Shown here in pieces: positions 27,893-36,339 of a stretch of 64,000 bases of DNA. How positions within the stretch are numbered: position 1 is the stretch's first letter; every line of letters begins with the position of its first letter. Both the position numbers and the translations under genes were made by a program. The stretch is from positions 1-64,000 of the forward strand of contig CAZXGT010000003.1 of the NCBI GenBank assembly GCA_964639935.1, in the 5' to 3' direction. This stretch comes from CALNYS01 sp964639935 (lineage in GTDB: Bacteria > Planctomycetota > Phycisphaerae > Phycisphaerales > UBA1924). A model generated the notes under the pieces. It saw only the letters and a list, made by a program, of their open reading frames with translations. It did not search any database and was not told the origin of the DNA.

Positions 27893-30205
27893 ATGAATCG
27901 TCTGGTACAACCGCTCGCTCTGGCCGTTGCGGCCGGATTCGCCGCAGCCGCTCCCGGGGCCGAGACCGATCCGGATCTGGCGCCCTACTACGGCTTCGAG
28001 GCGCCGCGATTTGTCGTGATCGACCAAGGCTTCGAGCTGGCGGACGTCGCCGACGTGACGGGCGACGGGCTGCCCGATCTGATCGTCATCAACAACCGCA
28101 AGAGTCGCATTGAGATCCACTCATGCCGGCCGGAGCCACGCGAGCCGCGGGGCGATCTGCCCGTGAACCGCTTCGGCGAGAGCCGGTGGTACGACCGGCG
28201 GGACGTGACCGTGACGCAGCAGGTGCAGGCGGTGAAGGCGGTTGATCTCGATGGGGACGGCCGGCTTGATTTGGTTTACGCCGGGCAGCCGGAGGCGATC
28301 GTTGCGATGCGGCAGACCGAGAGCGGCGACTTTGAGCCGCTGAGCCGTCGGCGGGTGCGAGGCATCGGGGCGACGCGCTCGGCGTTCTCGATCGCGGACG
28401 TCTCAGGTGATTCGTCGCCCGAGATCGTCACGCTCGCCGATGGACGCGTGGCGGTGCTGCCGCTTGGCGAGAACGGCGCGATCGGAGCCCCAACTTTTTA
28501 CGGCTCGGGTGAAGCGATCGCGGCGGTGTACACGGCGGATGTGACGGGAGATGGCCACGCGGACATCGTGGGGGTCAGTCCGGAATCGAAGACACCGGTA
28601 CGGGTCTGGATGCAGGAGCGAGCGGGAGACCGGGGCGCTCTCGGCGCCGAGCGGCGGTTCGAAACGCCCCCGCTGCGGGAGCTCGACCCCGCTCGGCTCC
28701 CCACGATGGATGCGGCGGCGCTCGCGATGATCGAGCGCCCGACGCGCCGCGTCGTGCTTCAGCGGCTTGTGCAGGAGCGCGTCGACCTTCGCAACGGGCG
28801 AGCCGCGACCGAAGCCCCGATCGAGATCCGGTCCCTGGCGAATCCCGGGAGAGACAGGCGAGCGACCGTCGTCGCGGATCTTGACGCCGACGGGTTGCTC
28901 GACGTGCTCGCGACGGACCCGGCGGGAAACCGCGTCGAGCTCTGGCGGCAGCGGCGCGGCGCGGGACTTGCGGCGAGCCAGTCCTTCAGCAGCTTTAAGT
29001 CGCCCTCGGCGATCGCGGTCGGCCAGTGGAACGACGAGCCGCGGCTCGAGGTCTTCGTCGTGAGTGAAGAAGAAAACGTGGTTGGCGTTAGCGAACTTGT
29101 CGGCGCGGGCGATTCCCTTCGTCTGACGTTCCCGACGCCGATTGCTCTTCAGACGACCGGCGGAACGCCGACGGCCGTCTCCGCCACCGAGCATCGCGGG
29201 AAGCCGCTTCTGGCCATCGCGGTCAAGGACCGGCGCGACGTGAAGATCGAAATCCATACGCCCGATGGCGTCCTCGGCGTGATGGAGGCGAAGGGGCTGC
29301 GGCGGGCGCCTGAGGCGCTCCGGTGGGCGGACGTCGATCAGGACGGGGACCCCGACGTGCTGGTGCGGGGCTCGGGCGGCTCGCTTGTGGTGATCCGCTC
29401 GGACGAGAGCGGCGCGCCGGAGGCTTCCCTCGGCGACGATGAGATGCTGCAGTTCGGCCTGGTGTCGGCGGCGGGAGCCGGCAACACCGCGCTGCTCGAT
29501 GCGACCGGCGACGGGCTCGCCGAGCTCTTCGTGGCCGATGAGAACTTCGTGCGAGCGCTGCGATACGACGCCGAGCGCGGCTGGGTCGTCGTCGAGCAGA
29601 TCACGGACCCCGATGCGACGGCGCGCTATGTGGGCGTCGACGTAGCGCGCGACCGATCGAAGCCCGGGCTGATCGTCGCGGACGCGGCTTCGGGTCGGCT
29701 GAAAATGTACGAGCGCGCGAACGGCGACTGGGAGATGACCGGAAGCGCCGGCGTCGCGGGCTTCGAGCTCGGCGCGATCCACGCGGGCTCGTTCGACGGC
29801 GCCGGCGGTCCCGGCGTGCTCGCGACGGGCCCGGACGCCTTCGCGCACGCGTTGCTCTCCGGCGAACGGTGGGCGCTGCGCGATCTCGGATCGTACCGGA
29901 GCGACGATGACGATCGCCTTGAGCACGAGATCGCGGTCGGCGACGTCAACGGAGACGGGTACACCGATCTCGTCGTGCTCGATGCGCAGCGGCAGATGGT
30001 GCAGATCCTCGCCGTGACCGCGTCGGGCGAGTTGCTCCCCGCGACCGAGTTTCAAGCCTTCGAGACCCGTTCGTTCGGTTTCGATCGCGCCCGCGGCTTC
30101 GAGCCGCGCAACGCCGTGATCGCGGACGCGACGGGCGACGGCGCGCCGGACCTCATTCTGGTTGTTCACGATCGGCTCGTCATTCACCCACAGGCGACGC
30201 GATAG
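27893..30205 (+). CDS. Secreted FG-GAP/VCBS repeat beta-propeller protein
   Basis: A 770-residue exported protein with a signal peptide (LVQPLALAVAAGFAAAAPGA). It contains about nine calcium-binding FG-GAP-type loops of the form D-x-D/T-G-D-G-x-x-D. Examples are DVTGDGLPDLIVI, DLDGDGRLDLVYAG, DVTGDGHADIVGV, DLDADGLLDVLATD, DVDQDGDPDVLVRG, DATGDGLAELFVAD, DVNGDGYTDLVVLD and DATGDGAPDLILVV. These build an integrin-alpha-like beta-propeller, or two stacked ones, for surface adhesion or binding. There is no C-terminal anchor. ATG 27893 has AAAGGA upstream. The thioredoxin-like gene follows after 17 bases and is probably co-transcribed. Confidence 0.88.
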   Translation: MNRLVQPLALAVAAGFAAAAPGAETDPDLAPYYGFEAPRFVVIDQGFELADVADVTGDGLPDLIVINNRKSRIEIHSCRPEPREPRGDLPVNRFGESRWYDRRDVTVTQQVQAVKAVDLDGDGRLDLVYAGQPEAIVAMRQTESGDFEPLSRRRVRGIGATRSAFSIADVSGDSSPEIVTLADGRVAVLPLGENGAIGAPTFYGSGEAIAAVYTADVTGDGHADIVGVSPESKTPVRVWMQERAGDRGALGAERRFETPPLRELDPARLPTMDAAALAMIERPTRRVVLQRLVQERVDLRNGRAATEAPIEIRSLANPGRDRRATVVADLDADGLLDVLATDPAGNRVELWRQRRGAGLAASQSFSSFKSPSAIAVGQWNDEPRLEVFVVSEEENVVGVSELVGAGDSLRLTFPTPIALQTTGGTPTAVSATEHRGKPLLAIAVKDRRDVKIEIHTPDGVLGVMEAKGLRRAPEALRWADVDQDGDPDVLVRGSGGSLVVIRSDESGAPEASLGDDEMLQFGLVSAAGAGNTALLDATGDGLAELFVADENFVRALRYDAERGWVVVEQITDPDATARYVGVDVARDRSKPGLIVADAASGRLKMYERANGDWEMTGSAGVAGFELGAIHAGSFDGAGGPGVLATGPDAFAHALLSGERWALRDLGSYRSDDDDRLEHEIAVGDVNGDGYTDLVVLDAQRQMVQILAVTASGELLPATEFQAFETRSFGFDRARGFEPRNAVIADATGDGAPDLILVVHDRLVIHPQATR

Positions 30206-30222
30206 CCTCAAAGGAGAAATCA

Positions 30223-30777
30223 ATGGCCGTTACTCCCTCCACGATGACGCCTCTCGGCGAGAAGGCGCCCGGCTTCGAGCTGCCGGATCCGCGCACAGGA
30301 AACACCGTCAGCAGCGAGGGCTTCAAGGGAAGGCCGCTGCTTGTGATGTTCATCTGCAACCATTGCCCCTTCGTGGTGCACGTCATCGACGAACTGGTCC
30401 GGATCGGCGATGACTACACGCCGAAGGGCCTCGGCGTCGTCGCGATCAGCTCCAACGACGTCTCGACGCACCCGGACGATGCGCCCGAGAAGATGGCGGC
30501 GCTCGCCGGGCAGAAGGGCTTTTCGTTCCCCTACGTCTACGACGAGACGCAGGAGGTCGCCAAGGCCTACGGCGCCGCGTGCACACCCGATTTCTTCCTC
30601 TACGACGCAGACCACCGCCTCGCCTACCGCGGACAGCTCGATGATTCGAGGCCCGAGAGCGGGACGCCAGTGACCGGCAAGGATCTCCGGACCGCGATCG
30701 AGCAGGTCCTGCGCGGCGAGCAGCCATCGAAGGATCAGAAGCCGAGCGCCGGCTGCAACATCAAGTGGAAGGCCTGA
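30223..30777 (+). CDS. Thioredoxin-like / peroxiredoxin-family protein
   Basis: A 184-residue protein with a thioredoxin fold: GEKAPGFELPDPRTGNTVS, then LLVMFICNHCPFVVHVIDEL with the paired cysteines of the redox site, then PDDAPEKMAALAGQKGFSFP and CTPDFFLYDADHRLAYRGQL, where the cis-Pro follows. It belongs to the AhpC/TSA-related group annotated as thioredoxin family protein. No signal peptide is evident, so it is probably cytoplasmic. The substrate is unknown. AAAGGAG lies nine bases before the ATG. It is downstream of the FG-GAP gene and converges on the EAL gene. Confidence 0.88.
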   Translation: MAVTPSTMTPLGEKAPGFELPDPRTGNTVSSEGFKGRPLLVMFICNHCPFVVHVIDELVRIGDDYTPKGLGVVAISSNDVSTHPDDAPEKMAALAGQKGFSFPYVYDETQEVAKAYGAACTPDFFLYDADHRLAYRGQLDDSRPESGTPVTGKDLRTAIEQVLRGEQPSKDQKPSAGCNIKWKA

Positions 30778-30799
30778 GCGCATCCGATTCGGCCGCGAC

Positions 30800-31849
30800 T
30801 CACGCGGCTTCGGAAACCTGGTCGCTCAGTTTCTCGAGCGGCTCGGCCTGCGGCCGCGCGATGTGGTAGCCCTGGACGTAGTCGACCCCGAGGTCGCGCG
30901 CGAGGTCGAGATGCGCCGCGGTTTCGATCCCTTCGGCGATCACCTCGATCCCGCGCTGCTTGGCGTGACGGACCAGAGCGATCAGCAGATCGGGCTCTTG
31001 CGTGTCGACCGCCTGGCGCAGGAGGTCCTTGTCGAGCTTGAGGAAATCCGGCCTGAGTTCGTCGATGAACAGGATCGAGGTATGACCGGCGCCAAAGTCA
31101 TCGAGCCCGACGCAAGCCCCATGCTCGCGGTAGGTCTCGAGAATGCTCTTGAGGTGCTTGATGTCGGGGAACGCCTCGCTCTCGACGACCTCAAAGACGA
31201 GCCGCGAGAAATCAGCGCCGATCCTCTTCACCGTCTCAAACGTCGTGCGCAGGCACACCTTCGGGTCGTACACGGTGAGCGGCAGGAAGTTGACGAAGAG
31301 CCGCTGATCGTGCGAGAGCTTCGGGTAGCCGCTCGTAATCGCCATCCGCCGCGCGGTCTGATCAAAGCGAAGCAGGGCGTCGTGGGCCTTGGCGGCCCGG
31401 ATGATCTCTTCCGCGGACTTGCCCTCGACGGGTGGCGCCGAGCGGACGAGGGCCTCGTGGCCGTAGGGGATGAGCGAGTCGGCGCTCACGATGGGCTGGA
31501 ACACGAAGCGGAACGATTCATTATTCATCGCGTCCGGGAACCAGTCCGAATCGAGCCGGGCGAGAACCTGTTCCACCGGCGCGGCGCTCCATGGGTCGAA
31601 GCCGCAACCGGGCAGCATCGGCACGGCGCGGATGGAGCCGCGCTCCATCACCGAAAGCGGGGCGATGGCCTCCCAGACGCGTCCGATGAAGTTATCGCCG
31701 GTCACAAAAAAGACGCCGTCGGCTCGCGCGTCGCCCGAGAACATCTCTGCCAGACGGGCCGCGGCGGGGGGCGCCCCGGCCTGAAGCGCGAGGCCCTGAA
31801 CCTCCCCGCACGAGCTGACGGGCGACCGACACGAACAATCGTGACCCAT
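30800..31849 (-). CDS. EAL-domain cyclic-di-GMP phosphodiesterase with Cys-rich N-terminus
   Basis: A 349-residue soluble protein. Residues 100-345 form an EAL domain with the catalytic motifs intact: HEALVR, the metal-binding VNFLPL and FEVVESEAF, LDDFGAGHTSI (DDFGAG), KLDKDLL, EVIAEGIET and YVQGYHIARP. It should therefore hydrolyse c-di-GMP. The N-terminal 95 residues have three closely spaced cysteines (Cys5, Cys7, Cys14) and ADGVFFVTGDNFIGR, which I do not recognise; they could form a metal or redox sensor. There is no GGDEF domain. ATG 31849 follows a weak GGATCGG. tRNA-Met lies 113 bases upstream on the same strand. Confidence 0.9.
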   Translation of the reverse strand: MGHDCSCRSPVSSCGEVQGLALQAGAPPAAARLAEMFSGDARADGVFFVTGDNFIGRVWEAIAPLSVMERGSIRAVPMLPGCGFDPWSAAPVEQVLARLDSDWFPDAMNNESFRFVFQPIVSADSLIPYGHEALVRSAPPVEGKSAEEIIRAAKAHDALLRFDQTARRMAITSGYPKLSHDQRLFVNFLPLTVYDPKVCLRTTFETVKRIGADFSRLVFEVVESEAFPDIKHLKSILETYREHGACVGLDDFGAGHTSILFIDELRPDFLKLDKDLLRQAVDTQEPDLLIALVRHAKQRGIEVIAEGIETAAHLDLARDLGVDYVQGYHIARPQAEPLEKLSDQVSEAA

Positions 31850-31962
31850 GAAACCGATCCTCCGCGCGACTCATCGGCCCCGACAAGGGCTCGCTTCAGC
31901 CAAACGCTCCTGCGTCGCGCGGAACGGACTTTCGTGTTCGTCTGATCCCGAAGCGGTCTCAA

Positions 31963-32035
31963 TGGCCCCGGTCGGATTCGAACCGACAACCACATCGATT
32001 ATGAGTCGAGCGCTCTGCCGTTGAGCTACGGGGCC
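31963..32035 (-). tRNA. tRNA-Met (anticodon CAT)
   Basis: A 73-nt tRNA folds on the minus strand. The acceptor stem is GGCCCCG/CGGGGCC (7 bp), the D stem GCTC/GAGC, the T arm GTCGG-TTCGAAT-CCGAC and the discriminator A. The anticodon loop CTCATAA gives anticodon CAT. The anticodon stem has a C-U mismatch at its outer pair. The acceptor and D-arm style matches elongator tRNA-Met; a modified tRNA-Ile2 (CAT) cannot be fully excluded. No CCA is encoded. Confidence 0.9.
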
Positions 32036-32125
32036 ACGCCCGGTAAGACTACCGCGCCGGTCTCGCCGCGCATGAGAAACGATCGCCGGGGGGCCGCCGA
32101 TCGCGAGTCGTTCGTCGGCTCTCGC

Positions 32126-34324
32126 TTACTTTATGAACAGCAGCTCGCGGTAGGTCGGGATGGGCCAGAGATCGTCGGCCACCCGATGCTCGAGTTCGTC
32201 GGCGAGATCGCGAGCCTCGTTCATTGCGGGGATCACGGTGTCGCGGATGTGCGTCGTTCGCTTGGCGAGATCCGACGGCCGCTTTGCGCCGATGGCCTCG
32301 TCGAGCGCGTTGACCGCGCGGCGGAACCTGCTGGCGAGCGACACGAAGCTCTCGAGCTCGGCGCGAATCTCCCCGGCGTCGATGTCGACGCTCTCGGTCG
32401 AGCCGACGGACTCTGAAAGCTCTGAGAGGTGCCGAAACGCCGCCGGGAGGATCAGTCGCCGGCACATGGAAACCAGCGTCTTCGCCTCGATGTCGAGCGT
32501 CATCACGTACTGCTCGGAGAAAATCTCATGTCGGGCCATGAGCTCGTTCTTCGAGAGCACCTTGTGCTTCGTGAAGACCTGGACATTCTCTTTCCGCTTC
32601 ATCGCCGTGAGCGCTTCGGGGGTGTCCTTGAGATTCGGGAGACCGCGTCGCTCGGCTTCTTCGATCCACTCCTGCGAGTAGTTGTCGCCGTCGAAGAGAA
32701 CCGATTTGTGGTCGTTGATGATCTTCTTGAGGAGCGACTGCGTCGCGCTCTTGATCTTCGCCGGCGTCGGCTTGGCGCCGAGGCTCTTTTCGAGTTCGTC
32801 GGCGACGTACGCGAGAGAGTCGGCGACGATCGTGTTCAGAACCGTGTTGGGCCAAGCGACGTTGGTCTCTGAGCCGACCGCGCGGAGCTCGAGCTTGTTG
32901 CCCGTGAAGGCGAACGGCGATGTGCGATTCCGATCCCCGGCGTGTCTTGGAATCTGCGGAAGCGTGCGAGCCCCGAGGTCGAGGTTCGCTCGTTTTTTCG
33001 TCGAGCCCGGCGCCCCGCCGCCCGCGATCTGGTTCAGCACGTCGCTGAGCATCTCACCGAGATAGATCGAGATGATGGCGGGGGGGGCTTCGTTGGCCCC
33101 GAGCCGGTGATCGTTCCCTGCGCTCGCGATGGAGCTGCGAATCAGATCCCCGTGCAGGTGCGTCGCGCGAATGACGGCCGCGAGAAACGTCAGGAAGGTC
33201 ATGTTCGAGTGCGCCTCGTCGCGCGGGTCGAGGAGGTTCATCCCCGTGTCCGTCGCCATCGACCAGTTGTTGTGCTTCCCGGAGCCGTTGATCTCGGCGA
33301 ACGGCTTCTCGTGAAGCAGCGCACGAAGTCCAAAGTTCGGGGCGAGACGCTCGATCTTCTCCATCGTGAGCATCTGGTGATCAGAGGAAACATTGGCCGT
33401 CTCAAACGTCGCCGCGACCTCGTACTGTCCCGGAGCGACCTCGTTGTGCCGAGTCTTGATCGGTACGCCCTGTGTGTAGAGCTCGCGTTCGAACTCGGCC
33501 ATGAACGCCAGAACGCGCGACGGGATCGAGCCGAAGTAGTGATCCTCGAGCTGCTGATCTTTCGGCGGCGCGGCGCCGAGGAGCGTGCGTCCGCACAGCA
33601 TGAGGTCGGGACGCTCAAAGTAGAATCGCTCGTCGACGAGAAAGTACTCCTGCTCGCAGCCGAGTGTCGTCGAGACGCGGCTGATCCCATCGGATTCACG
33701 GAGGAGACCGAGCACACGAAGCGCTTGCGCCGAAAGCGCGTCCATCGAGCGCAGCAGGGGGGTCTTCATATCCAGCGCTTCGCCGGTCCACGAAACGAAG
33801 ACTGTCGGGATGCAGAGCGTCGCGTTGGTCGATTCGCGATGGATGAAGATCGTGCTCGTCGCGTCCCACGCGGTGTAGCCGCGGGCCTCGAAGGTGGCGC
33901 GAACGCCGCCAGACGGAAAACTCGACGCGTCGGGTTCGCCCTGAACAAGCTGGTCGCCCGAGAGCTCGGAAACGACCCCGCCCTCTCCGTCCGGCTCGAT
34001 GAAGGCGTCGTGCTTCTCGGCCGTAAGACCGGTCAGAGGCTGAAACCAGTGGGTGTAGTGCGTGGCGCCGCGCTCAACGGCCCATTCCTTGACCGCGTTC
34101 GCCACGGCGTCGGCGACCGTCGGGTCGAGCGGCTCGCCGAACTGGATCGTGCGCATCACCGCCTTGAAGACGCTCTTGGGCAGCGACTCGCGCATCGTGT
34201 GGATACTGAAGACATCTTCGGCGAAGACGCTCTTGGGCCGCGCTTCCCGAGGCATATGCCTGATCGCGCTATGCCAGCGGTGCATGTCGGCGACAGCGTC
34301 CTGACGAATCGTCGAAAGGCTCAT
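32126..34324 (-). CDS. glnN: Glutamine synthetase type III
   Basis: A 732-residue enzyme that condenses glutamate and ammonia with ATP. Its length and motifs are those of GS type III, not GS I or II: RPKSVFAEDVFSIHTMRESL, THYTHWFQPLTGLTAEKHDA, TLGCEQEYFLVD, IKTRHNEVAPGQYEVAATFE, HNNWSMATDTGMNLL and the C-terminal RTSPFAFTGNKLELRAVGS. AAGGACC lies just before the ATG. A 9-bp palindrome lies 48 bases upstream of the start codon and may be an operator. The gene is monocistronic, with the pseudopilin gene of the B12-switch locus ending 147 bases upstream on the same strand. Confidence 0.95.
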   Translation of the reverse strand: MSLSTIRQDAVADMHRWHSAIRHMPREARPKSVFAEDVFSIHTMRESLPKSVFKAVMRTIQFGEPLDPTVADAVANAVKEWAVERGATHYTHWFQPLTGLTAEKHDAFIEPDGEGGVVSELSGDQLVQGEPDASSFPSGGVRATFEARGYTAWDATSTIFIHRESTNATLCIPTVFVSWTGEALDMKTPLLRSMDALSAQALRVLGLLRESDGISRVSTTLGCEQEYFLVDERFYFERPDLMLCGRTLLGAAPPKDQQLEDHYFGSIPSRVLAFMAEFERELYTQGVPIKTRHNEVAPGQYEVAATFETANVSSDHQMLTMEKIERLAPNFGLRALLHEKPFAEINGSGKHNNWSMATDTGMNLLDPRDEAHSNMTFLTFLAAVIRATHLHGDLIRSSIASAGNDHRLGANEAPPAIISIYLGEMLSDVLNQIAGGGAPGSTKKRANLDLGARTLPQIPRHAGDRNRTSPFAFTGNKLELRAVGSETNVAWPNTVLNTIVADSLAYVADELEKSLGAKPTPAKIKSATQSLLKKIINDHKSVLFDGDNYSQEWIEEAERRGLPNLKDTPEALTAMKRKENVQVFTKHKVLSKNELMARHEIFSEQYVMTLDIEAKTLVSMCRRLILPAAFRHLSELSESVGSTESVDIDAGEIRAELESFVSLASRFRRAVNALDEAIGAKRPSDLAKRTTHIRDTVIPAMNEARDLADELEHRVADDLWPIPTYRELLFIK

Positions 34325-34371
34325 CGTGTTGAGGTCCTTGATATCAAAGGAAAGTTGCGACTGGCGAGATG

Positions 34372-34391
34372 AGAAACGATTGATCGTTTCT
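34372..34391. promoter_or_regulatory. Perfect 9-bp palindrome upstream of glnN
   Basis: AGAAACGAT (34372-34380) and ATCGTTTCT (34383-34391) are exact inverted repeats with a two-base spacer, about 48-67 bases before the glnN start codon. The symmetry and size suit binding of a dimeric regulator, or a short hairpin in the leader. The 12-mer ATGAGAAACGAT that includes its left arm also occurs at 32072-32083, just after the glnN stop. No regulator is identified. Confidence 0.5.
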
Positions 34392-34471
34392 GGGAAAAAG
34401 AGAGTGTAGGCGCCTCGCTCGATCTCTGCAGCCTCCGCGTGCGGGCGATCCGGGCCGCCGCGAAGAGCGGC

Positions 34472-35266
34472 TCAGTCGTAGTCGTACAGCACGTTGCCCG
34501 TCGCCGCCCCGAACCAGCCGAGCCCCGCTTCCCCGGAATGGCCCTCCGAGTACCACCCGGGAACTGTCCGCGTCATCCGTTCGCTCGAAACGTGCCCATC
34601 GAGCCACGCCACCGAAGTCTCTCCGGCGTGGCGAAAGTGCGTCGATGGATCCGGCGAATAGCCAGGCGCGTCCGGCCAGACCGCGGGCTCAGCGAAGCTG
34701 TACTCGATAATCGCGTCGGTCAGCAGCGCGGCGTCCGTGAAGCCCACGGTCCGGGTCGGGTCGCGGAATCGTGTCGATCGTGAGCCTGTCTCATCGGACG
34801 CCACGCGCCACCGCCCGGCGGCGTCCCGCGTCCGCACCACGCCCACGAACGCGTTGTTGTAGCCGTACCCGCCACAGCCGGTCTCGAACCCGACCCCGCG
34901 CGCGCGCAGCTCCCGCGCGATCGGGGCGAAGGTCGGGCACTCGCGCATCGCGCCGCTCACCGCCTCGGACTCGAGGTAGTCCGTGAGTGCGCCGCCTTTC
35001 GGCTCAAACGCTTCACTGGGCGAGTCACGCTCACCGTGCCAGCGGTGCAGGTTCCGAAGAATGTTCCGCGCGCCGGGCGGGTAGCGGTCGTCGTGGTCCT
35101 TCGCATGCTGCATCGCCGCAAGCTGAAGCTGGCGGATGTTCGACATGCAGACCGCGGCCCTCCCGGCTTCGCGGACGCCCCCGAGCGCCGGCGCCATCAG
35201 CGCGATCAGCAGGCCGATCACGCTGACAGTCGCCAGCAGCTCGATCAGCGTAAAGCCACGTCTCAC
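34472..35266 (-). CDS. Pseudopilin with H-X9-DG motif, third gene of the cobalamin-riboswitch operon
   Basis: A 264-residue prepilin-type protein: short leader MRRG, then FTLIELLATVSVIGLLIAL, the cleavage and methylation helix. The GTG at 35266 overlaps the stop of the gene before it (GTGA) and is preceded by a strong GGGGAGGGG; ATG 35281 is an alternative adding five residues. The C-terminal body contains FRHAGETSVAWLDGHV, an exact H-X9-DG motif, common in planctomycete pseudopilins. Cys residues near MRECPTF and GCGGYGYNN may form disulphides. Its place as last gene of a B12-regulated surface-protein operon is the notable point. Its function is unknown. Confidence 0.82.
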   Translation of the reverse strand: MRRGFTLIELLATVSVIGLLIALMAPALGGVREAGRAAVCMSNIRQLQLAAMQHAKDHDDRYPPGARNILRNLHRWHGERDSPSEAFEPKGGALTDYLESEAVSGAMRECPTFAPIARELRARGVGFETGCGGYGYNNAFVGVVRTRDAAGRWRVASDETGSRSTRFRDPTRTVGFTDAALLTDAIIEYSFAEPAVWPDAPGYSPDPSTHFRHAGETSVAWLDGHVSSERMTRTVPGWYSEGHSGEAGLGWFGAATGNVLYDYD

Positions 35267-36339
35267 GGCGCCCCTCCCCATGACGCGACCAGGGCCGCCA
35301 GATCCGCGGCGCCGATCGTCCCGTCGGCGTTGAGATCCTTTCGGATATCGATCCCGCCCCAAGCCGAGAGAAGAGCCGCAAGATCCGCGGGCCCGACGAG
35401 GTCGTCGCCGTCAAAGTCGCCGAGCGCGCGGACGTCGGCGACGCCGTCGATCTCGGTTGAGAGCTCGCCGAGCGGTCCGAGGAGCGCATCGACACCGGTC
35501 CGGATGCGGATGAAGTCGAAGCCCGGAAGATCCGCCGGCTCGCCTGTCTGCGGGTTAACCGCCCACGCGATGTCGAACGCGTCTCCCCCGGGCGCCCCCG
35601 CATCGATGCCCACCGTCAGCGGATCGTCGGGATACGTGTAGAAGGAGCCGGCGTCTATCCCCGCCAGGTCCTCTGGATCGTCGAGCCCGCCCTCGCCCGG
35701 CGCTCCCGCGGCCCCGGAGAGATCGCCAACCGGCAGCACCGGCGAGAGATCCGCGTACCCCCAGTGACTCTCGGCGGGCTCGCCTGGGTTCAGGAGGAAA
35801 AAGGGAGGCGGAGGAACGAACTCACCCGGCAGCTCGTAACCGCTCGTCTCGACCCCTCCCGGCCAGCTCTTCGTCCGGAACGCCTCGACGGGCGCTTCAG
35901 GCAACGACGACCCGCGGATGACGTACCACGGGTCGTCAGCCAGGCCGTTCCCGTTGACGTCGAGGGCGATTTCGATCACGCCCGCCTCGGCCCAGCGGCG
36001 CGACGGATCGGTCCCGGCGCAGCCGTTCACGCAGGCCCAGAAGCCGTTTCCGAAGACGACCGCGTCGAGCCCCATCGGGTTTCGGGGATCGTCGAGCACC
36101 GTCTGGTCGAATGCGAGCAGGATCTCGCCGCCGAAGCCGCCGAGCGTCACGACGCCGCTCGCGGCCCCGTCGACCGGTCCGACGCCCGAGGGCGGACCGA
36201 GCGCCGCCGAAGGATCGGTGAACGCCGGGTCGCCGACGCTCAGGCCCGGCGCGGGAGAGTACGAGACGACCCGGTCCGCGAAGTCGCCAGCGAACGCTGG
36301 AGCCGCCGCCAGGAGCAAGCACGCGGACTCAAGTCGCAC
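35263..36339 (-). CDS. B12-locus-type cell-surface protein with C-terminal dockerin-like repeats
   Basis: A 358-residue exported protein (signal RLESACLLLAAAPAFAG). The body has the pattern I recall for cell-surface proteins encoded beside BtuG-type propellers in B12 loci: SVGDPAFTDPSAALGPPSG, VTLGGFGGEILLAFDQTV, DVNGNGLADDPWYVIRGSSL, SHWGYADLSPV, then DAFDIAWAVNPQTGEPADLP and FDFIRIRTGVDALLGPLGEL. The C-terminal 55 residues are two dockerin-like calcium repeats (GDFDGDDLVGPADLAALLSAW and DLNADGTIGAADLAALVASW), which may dock it to the cell surface. The GTG at 36339 has GGAGG upstream and overlaps the previous gene by 11 bases. No PEP-CTERM or lipobox is present. The family assignment is from memory. 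Confidence 0.75.
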   Translation of the reverse strand: MRLESACLLLAAAPAFAGDFADRVVSYSPAPGLSVGDPAFTDPSAALGPPSGVGPVDGAASGVVTLGGFGGEILLAFDQTVLDDPRNPMGLDAVVFGNGFWACVNGCAGTDPSRRWAEAGVIEIALDVNGNGLADDPWYVIRGSSLPEAPVEAFRTKSWPGGVETSGYELPGEFVPPPPFFLLNPGEPAESHWGYADLSPVLPVGDLSGAAGAPGEGGLDDPEDLAGIDAGSFYTYPDDPLTVGIDAGAPGGDAFDIAWAVNPQTGEPADLPGFDFIRIRTGVDALLGPLGELSTEIDGVADVRALGDFDGDDLVGPADLAALLSAWGGIDIRKDLNADGTIGAADLAALVASWGGAP

